DNA of 64,000 nt from Cylindrotheca closterium. Lineage: Eukaryota; Bacillariophyta; Bacillariophyceae; Bacillariales; Bacillariaceae. Every line of letters starts with the position of its first letter. Positions within the stretch are counted from its first letter, which is position 1. The stretch spans positions 590,784 through 654,783 of the forward strand of contig CAKOGP040001980.1 of NCBI GenBank assembly GCA_933822405.4, written 5' to 3'. The notes beneath the pieces were generated by a model, which was not told the DNA's origin, did not search any database, and worked only from the letters and a program-made list of their open reading frames with translations. A program made the translations under genes and the position numbers. This document shows positions 40,942-52,445 of the stretch, piece by piece.

Positions 40942-43038
40942 TTACACAACCCGACGGCGCCGCTTACGACCACCCCCTGGACCATCATTCCCGAACAATG
41001 CATCCGCAATTCGCTGTTCTTCAGCCAATCCCTGTTCTTGCTCGTCAAAGGTCTTGGATTGGTCGTCGTTTCGTTGGGTTCCCACAGTCTTGAAACGAAT
41101 GGTGATCCGCGGATCACTTTTGATGATGCGATTCTTGCGAAACTTGCGAAAGTCCTTGACACCCTTGCGTTTGCGACCAGGAGGAATTCTCCAATTGCTA
41201 TCGTTGGTTTTCTCGGGAATAACTACTTGCATTGATTCGGTTTCTACCCTAATATCAAAATCCAAATTATCGTTGTCCCAGTGACGTTTTTCATAGGTCT
41301 TGCGCCATTCTTCTCGCAGCTTGTCATCTTGAGGAGCTGCGCTGAACCATCCTCTGGAGTCTGCCTTTTCCAGTCTACACTTATCGTCCGTAGCATTTAA
41401 AGTCTTCGTTTTCTTTGCCTTTGCTGGCTTCGGTGGCGAATCCACTTCTTCCTGCATCGACCCCGATGGCTCGGTGAGTGTGGAGGGTTCCGTCTCTTGC
41501 TCGGGAATACGTTCCAGCTTGTCCCCTTCGGATTCCGTATTCTTTTCATTGATGTTTTTTTCCTCCACCTCCATCAATTGTGGCTCCAATAAACATTGTG
41601 TTTCGTATGGTGTGGTGGAAGGTGGCGTTTCTTCCTCATCATTATCATTATCGTCATCTTCCTCTCCCACCGGTTTGGGCGTTTCTTGGGTCGCTGTTCG
41701 TCGGGTGCGTCGAGTGGATCGCCCGGAAGTTGTTGCCGTCGAGGTAGAGCCACTTCCTTTCGGCTCGCCGTCCTTGGCTGTTAGACGGCTCAATGCCTTG
41801 CCATTTATATCTTGCGGTAGATCCGTACGGCTGGTAACACTCTTGGCCAAACGCTTCAAGTCGACTTGAGGAATCCCAAGAGCTGCCAACTTTTTGGTAA
41901 CTCTTTTGCGCGTCTTGGCAATAAAGACTATCGTGTCCTTTTCTTGTGTCTCCTTGGCAAGCTCCAATTGCTTTTCCTCTGCAGCCAGTTCGTGCAATGC
42001 CACCAAGTTTGCTCCGGCTGCCACGGCCATTGTTTCAAAGGATCCGGGCTCCACACTCAAAAGAGTACAATCTTTTAATAGCTCACGATTGGGCTTTCTT
42101 TTCCAGAACGTGATGGAATTGTCCGAATTGTCTTGGATCGGATAGTCTTTGGGATCCGGAAGTGTATCCAGCGGCGACTTTCGTTCCAACATTTTGTCCA
42201 GCCACGTGGACCGGACCATGGGCAATTCTTGTGCCCAGGCGATGATTTGTTTACCTCCCGCATTGAGTTCTTCTGTCACGAGATGTGTGGGGTTGGCAGT
42301 ATCCTCAACCCGCATCCCTCCAATAGTAGCAAGTTTGGGCAGAATGGTCCTTTCAAACTTGTTTTGCTTCATGTTGCTAAACATGACCCGCAGAGGAATC
42401 CAAGAAACCTTGACGGTGGACTCAAAACGACCCAATTGAATGAGAATTGGGTCAGTGGAGGCCTCCAAGGGCAAGACCACCTTGTCTCCCACATCGAGCC
42501 GTTTCAATGTCACGGGAATGTTGCCAAAATGATTGCGCGCCGTGGCCGAGATGGCCGGAAGATCCCCACCTCCAGTGTTGGAAGTTGCCATAGTATTAGG
42601 TTTGGTATCCGCAGAAGGTTGTTGGGACACTCCTTCGTCGTCTGTCTCGCTGTCATCGTCGTAGTCTTCCTTTTTGTCGGCAATCGCTTCCGGACTTGCC
42701 GAGCAGACAAAGGATCCTGCCTTGCCATTGTTTTCATACACGATACACATATCGAGCTCGCTTTCTTTGCAAGCATCCTTTTCTTCTTTGGTCCTTGGCT
42801 TGGTCATTCCCTTGGCTGTCCCGAGGCACCGCAATACAAAATGCTGCCTACTCACTGTCTTGTCTTGGAGAAAGGTTAGATCGCCCTCTTTGCGTCCAGC
42901 ACTGACTAAAATCCCATCTTTCTTGCTAGTGGCTAGACAAGGATAAAGTGTAGTAACAAGACTCGCCGTTTGGTCGTGGTAGGAATCCACTTTCAACAAC
43001 ATGTGGGGTTGGTTTACAATGTATGTCAAACTTTGCAT
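40942..43038 (-). CDS. NBN: NBS1/nibrin, MRN-complex subunit
   Basis: 698 residues from the ATG at 43038. An FHA domain covers about 20-100 (GDLTFLQDKTVSRQHFVLRC). A BRCT-like region lies near 215-300 (GGMRVEDTANPTHLVTEEL, STWLDKML), the FHA-BRCT order of nibrin. The middle is disordered and acidic with SQ/TP sites. The tail carries both short motifs expected in nibrin: a KxFxKFxK MRE11-binding motif (VKDFRKFRK, about 628) and an ATM-binding-like motif EEQRIADALF followed by a basic RKRRRR end (about 672 onward), parallel to EESLADDLFRYNPYLKRRR-type ends in animals. NBS1 brings MRE11-RAD50 and ATM to double-strand breaks. Confidence 0.85.
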   Translation of the reverse strand: MQSLTYIVNQPHMLLKVDSYHDQTASLVTTLYPCLATSKKDGILVSAGRKEGDLTFLQDKTVSRQHFVLRCLGTAKGMTKPRTKEEKDACKESELDMCIVYENNGKAGSFVCSASPEAIADKKEDYDDDSETDDEGVSQQPSADTKPNTMATSNTGGGDLPAISATARNHFGNIPVTLKRLDVGDKVVLPLEASTDPILIQLGRFESTVKVSWIPLRVMFSNMKQNKFERTILPKLATIGGMRVEDTANPTHLVTEELNAGGKQIIAWAQELPMVRSTWLDKMLERKSPLDTLPDPKDYPIQDNSDNSITFWKRKPNRELLKDCTLLSVEPGSFETMAVAAGANLVALHELAAEEKQLELAKETQEKDTIVFIAKTRKRVTKKLAALGIPQVDLKRLAKSVTSRTDLPQDINGKALSRLTAKDGEPKGSGSTSTATTSGRSTRRTRRTATQETPKPVGEEDDDNDNDEEETPPSTTPYETQCLLEPQLMEVEEKNINEKNTESEGDKLERIPEQETEPSTLTEPSGSMQEEVDSPPKPAKAKKTKTLNATDDKCRLEKADSRGWFSAAPQDDKLREEWRKTYEKRHWDNDNLDFDIRVETESMQVVIPEKTNDSNWRIPPGRKRKGVKDFRKFRKNRIIKSDPRITIRFKTVGTQRNDDQSKTFDEQEQGLAEEQRIADALFGNDGPGGGRKRRRRVV

Positions 43039-43225
43039 GTCATCATCATTTTTGGGTAGTGAATATTACATCCGGGTCTGCAATTTTTCGACTCCCACCT
43101 CCAAATGTTGGACAAAGCTGAAGGATGAGGGTAATACTGTATGTTTGAATCATGTTATTATTACAAGCAGAAATAATATCAACAGGCCTTATACTGTAGT
43201 ACCACTAACAAGGGAAAAGCATATT

Positions 43226-43900
43226 TTACCGCACAAACTGTTCGACAAAATCCTCGCCGAGGCCAACTTCTTTGTAGTGCTTCTTGGCCAATTCGAGCTT
43301 GGTAAAGACATCTTCAGCGCCCACTACTTTGCCCTCTGGGTCGCAATACAACAAACTTCCCGTAACATGAAATAGAGTAATCATTTCTCCCACTCCTTGG
43401 GGGACTACCAGTGTGTGAATCTCACCCGGCGGTTCAAAGACGTAGGATCCTTGTTCGGCCACCCAGTCATGTTCCAAATACTTCCACTTGCCCTTGAGGA
43501 CATGCCCATGAACGGGACCTGGATGTTTGTGTCTTGACAATAGTCCAGCTCCTTTGACTCGCAATAAGTTGACGTAGTAACCACTCGACACGCAAAAGCA
43601 GAGCGGTCGGAAGGAAACTGTATCGGTTTGAGGAACCCAGAGCAATTCTTCATCTACGTCGGGCATTACTTGGGGAATGAATACTTCTGATAATGCTTCC
43701 TTTGGCTGTTCTCCTTGATAGGGTTTGTAGGCTTCGTCTACCGTCTCGGCGGTAGATTGCAACAGGGTTGTGGCGGTGCGATCGCTGGTGGAAACTTTTC
43801 CTTGGGAAGTTGGGGCAAATCCATCCACATAATCGACGAACAAAGCTACAAGGAATAGCGCTAAAAACTTGAGCTGCTCTCTATAACGTCTTGTCATCAT
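43226..43900 (-). CDS. cupin dioxygenase, 2,4'-dihydroxyacetophenone dioxygenase (DAD)-like
   Basis: 224 residues from the ATG at 43900. The N-terminal 30 residues are a signal peptide ending in VDGFAPTS, an ASAFAP-like plastid motif. The rest is one cupin domain strongly like bacterial DAD enzymes: DEELLWVPQTDTVSFRPL, LSRHKHPGPVHGHVLKGKW with the metal-binding HxH, YLEHDWVAEQGSYVFEPPGE, HTLVV. DAD cleaves a C-C bond in dihydroxyacetophenone using Fe(II) and O2. In a plastid the natural substrate may differ. The gene may derive from bacteria; that is inference from the close motif match. Confidence 0.85.
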   Translation of the reverse strand: MMTRRYREQLKFLALFLVALFVDYVDGFAPTSQGKVSTSDRTATTLLQSTAETVDEAYKPYQGEQPKEALSEVFIPQVMPDVDEELLWVPQTDTVSFRPLCFCVSSGYYVNLLRVKGAGLLSRHKHPGPVHGHVLKGKWKYLEHDWVAEQGSYVFEPPGEIHTLVVPQGVGEMITLFHVTGSLLYCDPEGKVVGAEDVFTKLELAKKHYKEVGLGEDFVEQFVR

Positions 43901-44526
43901 TTAGCAGGAGTGAAGAAGAGATGGTTGCCTTGGCAAAGAATGTGTTGCTTCGTGGAGTGATGATCGAAGGAGTCGGATCGTCATCCAAGCACGGGATGAT
44001 CGGATGGACGGAAGGACACCATGTGCACATTTTTTAAAAACCAAACTGCATAACGGTACGTACGAGGTACGACTGCATGCATCAACCCCTGTCAAATTAT
44101 ATTGGAAAGAGGCCTGAAGTAGTGATCTTTGTCATTGTAGATGAGGTTACCAATAAACGTTTCAACAGGGGCGCTTTTTCGATGATTTGACGAGAGAACT
44201 GCTGGGCGAGGGAGGAGGTCAGAAGAAAATCCCGCGCGGGAACGATTTCAAACCAATGTGGGTGGGTCCACAGCAAAACTTCAAAATGTCGTTTCACCGC
44301 GGGAACTGTTTCCTATGTGCATGCATGGTTCACTGAAAAACATCAAAACATCTTTACAATATTTACACATGCATAGACTGATATCCAAATCTACCAGAGT
44401 ATAGGTTGACATGAATTTGAATTTGAGTTCAAATCAAATCACAGCAACGGTAAGCTATCAAACCTGTAGTGGATCATACTTTCAACCTGGCATAAATCTC
44501 GACTTGTGTCACACTACAGCGCAAAG
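43901..44526. promoter_or_regulatory. divergent upstream region with two E2F-like sites
   Basis: 626 bases between the DAD-like gene (-) and the XPA-like gene (+). TCCCGCGCGGGAA at 44230-44242 is a palindromic E2F-type site, and CCGCGGGAAC lies at 44297-44306. A minus-strand frame without ATG (44097 to about 44310) crosses both; I do not call it a gene. Confidence 0.4.
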
Positions 44527-45132
44527 ATGCCCAACGACGAAAACGCCAAGGAAAACTCTAACAATCATGCTTTTTGTGTGCCAGCAGGCTATGCCAAGAG
44601 TGAATGGTTCTTGGACACTCAGGATCTAAAACCTCTCGAATACGAGCAAAAGGGTGGCCGATACTACGGCGGCTGCTTCAAACTCTACCAACCAGCAGTA
44701 CTGGAAGCGCTGGCAGAAAAGAAGTATGGAAAGAATCGATTGGCCAACTTTAGACAGGAGAGAGAAGACAAAATCCAACGCAAGCGGGATCGAGAGCTCA
44801 AGAACCAAGAAGAAGAGCGTAAGCAACAGAAACGAGAACTGGAACAAAAGCGCCAGCAAAAGCTCCTGAGAAAGAAGGAGAAAGATAGACCTTGCAAAGC
44901 CGTTTGTGCTGGCGAGCATTATCGAAGACTTCATCGCCCAGCCTTTCGAAAGGAAAATCCAACGGGATCCGGTTACGCCTTTGAGAAAGCGATTGACAAG
45001 ATGATTAATGCACAATACCGCTCGCTCTCTGCGGAAGAACGTCGAACCTGGACGGCCAAGGCAAAGGCCGACAAAGTACGATACGAGAAGGAGTATGCGG
45101 CTTGGGATAAGAAATGGAATTCTCAAGGCTAG
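44527..45132 (+). CDS. XPA DNA-binding-like protein with HMG-box-like tail
   Basis: 201 residues from the ATG at 44527 (a GTG at 44506 is in frame but unlikely). Residues about 20-95 (AKSEWFLDTQDLKPLEY ... GCFKLYQPAVLEALAEKKYG ... FRQEREDKIQRK) parallel the DNA-binding domain of XPA: AK-EYLLKDCDL, MKLYLKLQIVKRSLEVWG, VRQENREKM. The zinc finger of XPA is missing. A long Arg/Lys/Glu/Gln coiled coil follows (about 85-120). The last 60 residues end in YRSLSAEERRTWTAKAKADKVRYEKEY, the second half of an HMG box. A role in DNA repair or chromatin is inference; two E2F-like sites lie 220-300 bases upstream. Confidence 0.7.
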   Translation: MPNDENAKENSNNHAFCVPAGYAKSEWFLDTQDLKPLEYEQKGGRYYGGCFKLYQPAVLEALAEKKYGKNRLANFRQEREDKIQRKRDRELKNQEEERKQQKRELEQKRQQKLLRKKEKDRPCKAVCAGEHYRRLHRPAFRKENPTGSGYAFEKAIDKMINAQYRSLSAEERRTWTAKAKADKVRYEKEYAAWDKKWNSQG

Positions 45133-45566
45133 ATTCTTACTCACAACTCCCTGAGAAACGCCTAGCTCGCAACTCGGATCTTTACCTTTGTTACGATGTG
45201 GCTGATGAGATTCTAGTGCTCCCACGAACACACATAATTATATTGAAAGAGTATACTCATTCAATATAGTCCTATATATCTATTCATCTTATTATAACAA
45301 AAACTTCAACCAATTTTAGAAGCAACAGCAGTCTTGCTGCTTTTAAGTGAGTCAAAATCGAGAGCGGTTGCTACGATATATCATAGTTCGAAACGGCTTT
45401 CAAAAAGAAACCGAAGACAACAAATATTGGAAGAAGTGCAATGACATACACACACTATTCGTTTTCGTTCCGGTTGAGGAATTGTAAGTCTCGCCAGAGA
45501 GGCACCATGATCGTGATTTACATGATAGTCCATATAGTATATTATTATTAATTAAAATTACAAGAA
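45133..45566. other. convergent intergenic region
   Basis: 434 bases between two convergent 3' ends, AT-rich, holding a 30-bp palindrome (listed separately). No gene seen. Confidence 0.5.
45239..45268. terminator. 30-bp near-perfect palindrome between convergent genes
   Basis: TATATTGAA and TTCAATATA flank the self-complementary core GAGTATACTC; only one central A/A pair fails on each side. It lies 106 bases after the XPA-like stop codon and about 300 after the NSE4 stop, on opposite strands. It could form a hairpin in either transcript, so a role in 3' end formation is possible but unproven. Confidence 0.35.
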
Positions 45567-46830
45567 CTATGACGAATCCGATAGTTCTGGCGCTTGTGAT
45601 AAATCTACAGTCTTTGTTTGGGTCGATCCTATGCGATATGGTAAATCTCCCATTTCCAAATTGTATGCCGTGCAAAGATCCCGCCAATCCTTCATGGTTA
45701 ACGTCAAAATAGCTTGCGTATTCGGATGCGAAGATTTCTCACCGTGGCTCTTTTTCGCAAAATCATCCACATACTGACAAGCAAGACCTCCCGGAGCACT
45801 CTTGTTTCCGAAATCATCCCCGAACCCCTTCTTTCGAACCCGCAGCGTTGCCAAGCCCTGTTTCACCATAAACGAATAATGAAATATATTCTCTACTGTT
45901 TGAGTGAAAGAGTGCGGATTGAAGAGGAACCGAATCGCGTCAATCTCCAATCCAAGTTTCTTCAGCTTCTTGTCCAGCCGAGGTGGAAGTTCTTCTCCAT
46001 TGTGTATTTCATTTAATTTTCTCTTGTTTTTGAAATATGTGTTTAGAACTCTTGTCTTGAGCGTCTTTTCCATGGATTTCATTGATCTTTGAATCGCCGA
46101 CAGCTGATCTGCGTTCCGGTCTGTGTGTTCTTTGACCACTTCCGGCTCTACTTCTTCTGCGTTTTCCTCTACTACTCGTACTCGTTTTGCCCTCTGACGG
46201 ACTGTGAGCGCTCTCCCATCCGCTAAGGACCCATTCAAGAAGGATATGTTGGAAGGCATGGCATTGAAACATGTGCCAGCCTGACTTCCAAACAATAACC
46301 AATCAAAGCATCCGTCGCTACTGCGGCACTTTGATTTTAGCTTACTAATAAACCTATCAGCATCATAGCGAGGAGCCTGTAGAGATTATTCGTCAAGCAT
46401 AGCAGGAAGCATGGTGAGAACAGCAAAGGTAACGAACTTGGCCGACAAAACACAATTTCCATACCTTCAACAACTGATCAACCTTTTGGGTAGCACGATT
46501 AACAATGACGTGCATGTTCGACCCGTCCAAAATAGCCTCCCGAGGATAGTAGACATTGCAAAAGATTTCATTGTTTTCTCCCCGTACTTCATTAATGTTC
46601 AAGTCCGCGCCAGCTTCCACCACTTTTGAGAACAACAAACGTTGGTTTCTTCGAACCTGACGGCGGTCTTCCTCGGTCTGACCAGATCCATGCATAACTT
46701 TTTCAGGGCTCACAACGTGGCTACTGCTATCATCTCGCTGTACAGCCTCGGTTGCCGCTATCGAATCGGTTGCTTCTATCGAATTATCCTCATCAAGAGG
46801 ACCTTCGAAGTGAATTGTTTGGTGTGCCAT
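45567..46830 (-). CDS. NSE4: NSE4, kleisin of the SMC5/6 complex
   Basis: Two exons, 46465-46830 and 45567-46376, with an 88-nt intron (GTATGG...CAG) in phase 0, give 391 residues. Splicing adds 27 codons upstream of the longest downstream frame, including DADRFISKLKS and DGCFDWLLFGSQAGTCF, which match the central part of NSE4 (DVD-FV-KL, DW-ALG). The C-terminal domain FLFNPHSFTQTVENIFHYSFMVKQGLATL is the conserved NSE4 C-terminal signature. The N-terminal RRQVRRNQRLLFSKVVEAGADL corresponds to the R-x-IR-YR-L region that binds SMC6. NSE4 bridges the SMC5/6 heads in DNA repair and replication-fork stability. Confidence 0.88.
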
Positions 46831-47739
46831 GCTTGTGTTGTATCAACCTGCTATGAGGGTAAGATTTTGAAATGTTGAGACGAGGTTAAGTTTCTATGTA
46901 TAAGCAATAGCACGCTGGTTGCTCTGTCAATATGTCGTGGTACCCGGTGCCCCAACTTGCTCCTTGTTTGATGACAACTCCTCCTCCTGTCTTTTTAACG
47001 ACCCTTACGACCGGGAATATGTTCCGAGATTAGATGCCAGAAACTTGGACTTCTTCAGCTAAAGAAGACAACTAGCAAACAAAAATATGCGTTGCTTTAT
47101 CTGAAAGGTATGATAGCTGCACTACTCGCCAGCTTCTACAATCACAACGTTTCGAACTTTCATGGACCGAAGTGTCTCTGTTTTTTTCTTCCACCTGGGG
47201 TGGTGCGTTGGGTCAGATCAGTCGTCTCATGTTGTTTATGCCATCCGATCCGATCCATCTTCGTTCACTGTTGTAATCTAAGCAATAAATCTATGCTACC
47301 CAAGGTGAGTGTTGGTGATTCACAGCAAAGCTAGGTTTGCTCAGCATCTTAATTGTTTATTGGTGCTTCTACAAATCGTATCCGTTTGGCGTTCTAAGCT
47401 ATCATCATGATTACAAGTCCACCACCATCCTCCTCATATCGTATTTGGTTATTATTGCAAGACAAGTTGGTCGCACAGTCAATGTTGGGAAGTAGATTCA
47501 TGAACTAAAATCATAGAATTATAATCAAGGCATGAATGACTTTACATCAATTTAGTGACACTAGCTTGTCCACGAAGTCTGCTCTCTTCATTGGAAGTGG
47601 CGATATTGAAAGGATACTAGGCTAGTGCCCTTGCTAGATCTCAGCCAACCCAATTTGCCTACACTTTTATGCGTCGCTCTATCTAGCAACGCAATAAATA
47701 AGCGCCAATCGCTTTCTGGTTATCCCCATCCGAAACGGT

Positions 47740-48292
47740 CCACCGCGTATCAAGCAAACTGACAGTCACTGCGTATCAAGCAAACTGACAATGTTTTTGC
47801 TGTCTTCCAAGAGTAGTTCCAAATACAAATCGCATCCCGATTCCAATTGTTTCTGGTCAGCTTGCCGTGGGATATCCGAAGGATGAGTCGTTCTTGGAAT
47901 GTTTGGCCACATTTGTCCATCGGCTCCTTGAGAGTAATATCGTCATCCTGTTGATCGGGCTGAGTGACGAGTCCTCACTCCTCCGTTTGTAACTTGCTTT
48001 TTCTTCAGGCTATCACGGAGGACGAAGCAAGGTTGGATACGATCTCCCACCTCGACGAAACGGTAACGCTATGGCAGCCCTCCAAAACCGTTTCTTTTGG
48101 CATCGTCTTCGTGCGGTCTAGCATCGACAGTTGAGAGAACCCACAATACTGCTCAAACGTGTCAAAGTTTCCATCCGAGTAGAAAGCAATCTGCTAAACG
48201 TGCCATGATTCTTGCCACGAATCGTGCCATTTCAAGCCTGCATGGGCGATAGCCACTGAGCCATCATGGTCGATGCCGTACAAGTATCTCAT
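47740..48292 (-). pseudogene. possible decayed coding region, unknown family
   Basis: From an ATG at 48292 on the minus strand the frame reads protein-like (MRYLYGIDHDGSVAIA ... KWHDSWQESWHV), meets a TAG after 32 codons, continues in the same frame for about 65 codons (QIAFYSDGNFDTFEQYCGF ...), then meets two more stops before another open run of about 60 codons. Same-frame stops without frame change fit a young relic. However, parts of the plus strand are open too, and I recognise no family, so this may be chance. Confidence 0.2.
47745..47790. repeat. two-copy 20-base direct repeat
   Basis: GCGTATCAAGCAAACTGACA occurs at 47745-47764 and again at 47771-47790 with no difference, separated by six bases. 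Confidence 0.85.
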
Positions 48293-48694
48293 GATTAGCC
48301 TCGTGTGCAGTACTGGTGCGTGAAGGTACTGGTACCCTGGTACCGGTACTTGCAACAGATGCCTTTGCTACAAAACTGGTGTGGAGTATCTATCAATCTC
48401 CGCGCTTTTGGCATCCAATCGGCGAACTCCCCGGAACACGTTCTTTCTACGTAGGTTATACAGGTTCTGGTACTGAAGCGATTCGAAAAGGAGCCGGCCT
48501 CACCGTGCTCAGTGCGCGAATGGGATTCGTATCCGGTGCATGTAGCGGACACGTAACCGTTAGTAGGGAACTCGGTTTCGACGACGATCGAAGAACGGCA
48601 CGAAACAGACAGATTGGAATCCCGTAAGCCCGGAACAAAAGTCATAAATTCTGTTTGCACAGAACTATTTAGTTTACATCAAAACCAATTCATC

Positions 48695-50407
<1,713 letters not shown>

Positions 50408-50706
50408 ATTACTGATGTAGTTTTCTTGTAACTTACTAGATTTGGCATTGGCCATATCCCCCATTTACATCATATTTATTGGACAGCTCTTATTAATGCT
50501 CGTATAATCTGTCTTTTCTCATGTTGATTATATTGTATGTTTGGAACGTTCAGTCTGTCTGGACTCGTCATCAATGATTTCTCTTCTGAATTGGGGACTT
50601 CTTCTGTCCTCAACAACAATTCATCAATATACCGGTATAGTATTCAAACGGTACCTATATCTTACATTGCTTTCCCCGCAAGTGTTTGGATACTGTAGTT
50701 CGTGAA

Positions 50707-50982
50707 ATGTCAGGTAGCGTGATAGTAAAGGTATTATTTTTTGCCTCTGCTCGAGAGGCCGCAGGAAATATCTCTTCGACAGATTTGGAATTGAGTGCAT
50801 CTGCAGACACAGCGTCGCTGCGGAAAAGCCTGGCCGAGAAATACCCAAAATTGGCGGAAATGGTTTTGGACGAGGAAAACTTGACGCTCGCTTTGAACGA
50901 AGAATACGTTACCAGCGGACAAGTTCTGCCACTTAAGAATGGAGATACAGTCGCATTGATACCTCCGATCAGTGGAGGATAA
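50707..50982 (+). CDS. MoaD / MOCS2A, small subunit of molybdopterin synthase
   Basis: 91 residues from the ATG at 50707 (an in-frame TTG at 50686 is not used). A beta-grasp fold protein: VIVKVLFFASAREAAG at the start, LNEEYV in the middle, NGDTVALIPPISGG at the end. The C-terminal Gly-Gly is the site that is adenylated and thiocarboxylated to donate sulfur to precursor Z in molybdenum cofactor synthesis. It lies 299 bases downstream of polyubiquitin on the same strand; both have the same fold but this is probably coincidence. No targeting peptide, so cytosolic. Confidence 0.92.
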   Translation: MSGSVIVKVLFFASAREAAGNISSTDLELSASADTASLRKSLAEKYPKLAEMVLDEENLTLALNEEYVTSGQVLPLKNGDTVALIPPISGG

Positions 50983-51092
50983 AGCATGGGTTTCTTGGAC
51001 TTTTTTCCAAATGGTGTATGTGTTGTGAGATGTTTCTTTTTTTGCTTTTTAGTCTGAAACCAGCAGTGATAAAGGATTCTTTACATACAAGT

Positions 51093-52207
51093 TTACAATT
51101 CACTTTCTATGGACTCGTCAGTCGTCTTGGCGCTCAGTACAGACAGCATAATCTTTAGCCCTGTCTTGCTATTTCGAATCGCCGCCATTTCTTCATCCCT
51201 CTCTTGTTTCAGCTCGTTGAATTTCTCTTGCAACTTTTCCAGTTCCTCCAAGTATTCTTCCTCTATTTCATTAAGTTTGGCCTCTTGCTGTTGTATGTAT
51301 ATTTCCAATGCCGTGGTGGTCTTGGAGAAGTATTCTTCCATGCTTTCTTTCACATCATCGTCGCATAGATCAGGATTTTTGACAGAACAGGTTGGGACCA
51401 AGTTTTCTTTTGCAAACTCGGAAAGCTCCTCATATGTTCGACCCCCATCATAAATTTGGAGGTCCAAAGAAGAGCCATATAAAATGGTTGGGAATGATTC
51501 CACACCAAAGAATTCACAAATCTCCTGCTCCCCATCTTCGCTTGTACAATCAACTTCCATTACCAAAGCAACTACAGAGCACTTTGATTGAGACTTGGCC
51601 ACCAAATCAATGAAATATCAATATTTGTCAAGCCTACGTACCATCGCTGTCCGTCCAATCTTTCATGAGTGTATCCCCTAGCAACGTGTTGGGTTCAATG
51701 AAGAATGAGATTATGGAATTTTCTACTCCTATTATAATACTGAGCAACAATGCGGCAACTTACATGCCTAAGTGCACGGTGATTTTCCAGTAAAAAGTTT
51801 CAACGATGGAAGAAAAAAAACAGCCAACTTGAGAATCTCTATTCAAATCAAGGAATCTACTTGAAACTGAAAGACTTCCTACCTTTGCCTGAATGGTTTT
51901 AATTGATCACTGCTCGTGAGAAGGCGCTTTAAAAGAAAAACCAACTATCTACATCGCCTATTCTTACCATTTTCTTACAATGCGTGCACCACGGAGCATA
52001 AAATCTAAGTTGCAACAAGCGAATCAGAATGAAATCGAATCTATAGATAAAAGAAAAAATGACGGCTTGCACTCACTTTACAAACAAAGTCTTGCCTCCA
52101 CTCATCTCGCCCACGAGAATCTCCTTTACTCCATCATTTCCAAGAATAGCACCAGCATTTGTGAGTGTCAAGATTGCTGCCAATAAGAGCGTCGTCAAGA
52201 ACTTCAT
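51093..52207 (-). CDS. ER thioredoxin/PDI-like protein with CTHC site and two microexons
   Basis: Six exons read by eye: 52077-52207, 51968-52004, 51883-51888 (6 nt), 51764-51767 (4 nt), 51642-51677, 51093-51571; total 693 nt, 230 residues. Every junction is GT-AG and in phase. Exon 1 gives a signal peptide (MKFLTTLLLAAILTLTNAGA). Exon 2 gives FYAPWCTHCKKM with the redox CTHC. Exons 3 and 4 add Ala-Lys-Ala and the first base of the Trp codon, so the protein reads KKM-AKA-WD, the same length as KKM-KPD-WD in the neighbour. Then follow the cis-Pro block ESFPTILYG, a coiled coil (about 155-205) and the end ESEL, a possible ER-retention signal. It is head-to-head with the next gene (238 bases between starts). 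Confidence 0.75.
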
Positions 52208-52445
52208 GTTGTAGTGTTCTAATTCCTTGGCAGTTTGCTTGGGTACCAGGTACCGGTATGCTGTGTTTCATCAGATTTGCAATCAATTTTCAAACTCAAT
52301 CGGGTCACGAATGCGACATATTTTGAGACACAGCGTTCCGCGTGGCAGGCAGCAAGTTTCGAACGACCGCCACTTTCGAATCCCATCCTCACAAATCTCC
52401 ACAGATCCATTATTCAATCGCACGAAAAAATTAGAAAACATCATC

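Larger units (their letters stand above)
46831..48694. other. long gene-poor stretch before polyubiquitin
   Basis: About 1.86 kb without a convincing gene. It holds a 26-base-period direct repeat (47745-47790), a possible decayed coding region on the minus strand (47740-48292) and a GTACC island (about 48300-48350). The last few hundred bases must include the polyubiquitin promoter; no TATA box or known motif is obvious. Confidence 0.5.

Noticed and set aside
44097..44310. Minus-strand frame reading VKRHFEVLLWTHPHWFEIV and onward
   Set aside because: It has no ATG before an in-frame stop and overlaps the upstream region of the XPA-like gene. It could be an exon, but I see no matching splice partner.
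48295..48660. Overlapping frames on both strands of 100-120 codons
   Set aside because: They run through a GTACC island, have no family signature, and one starts without a good ATG context.
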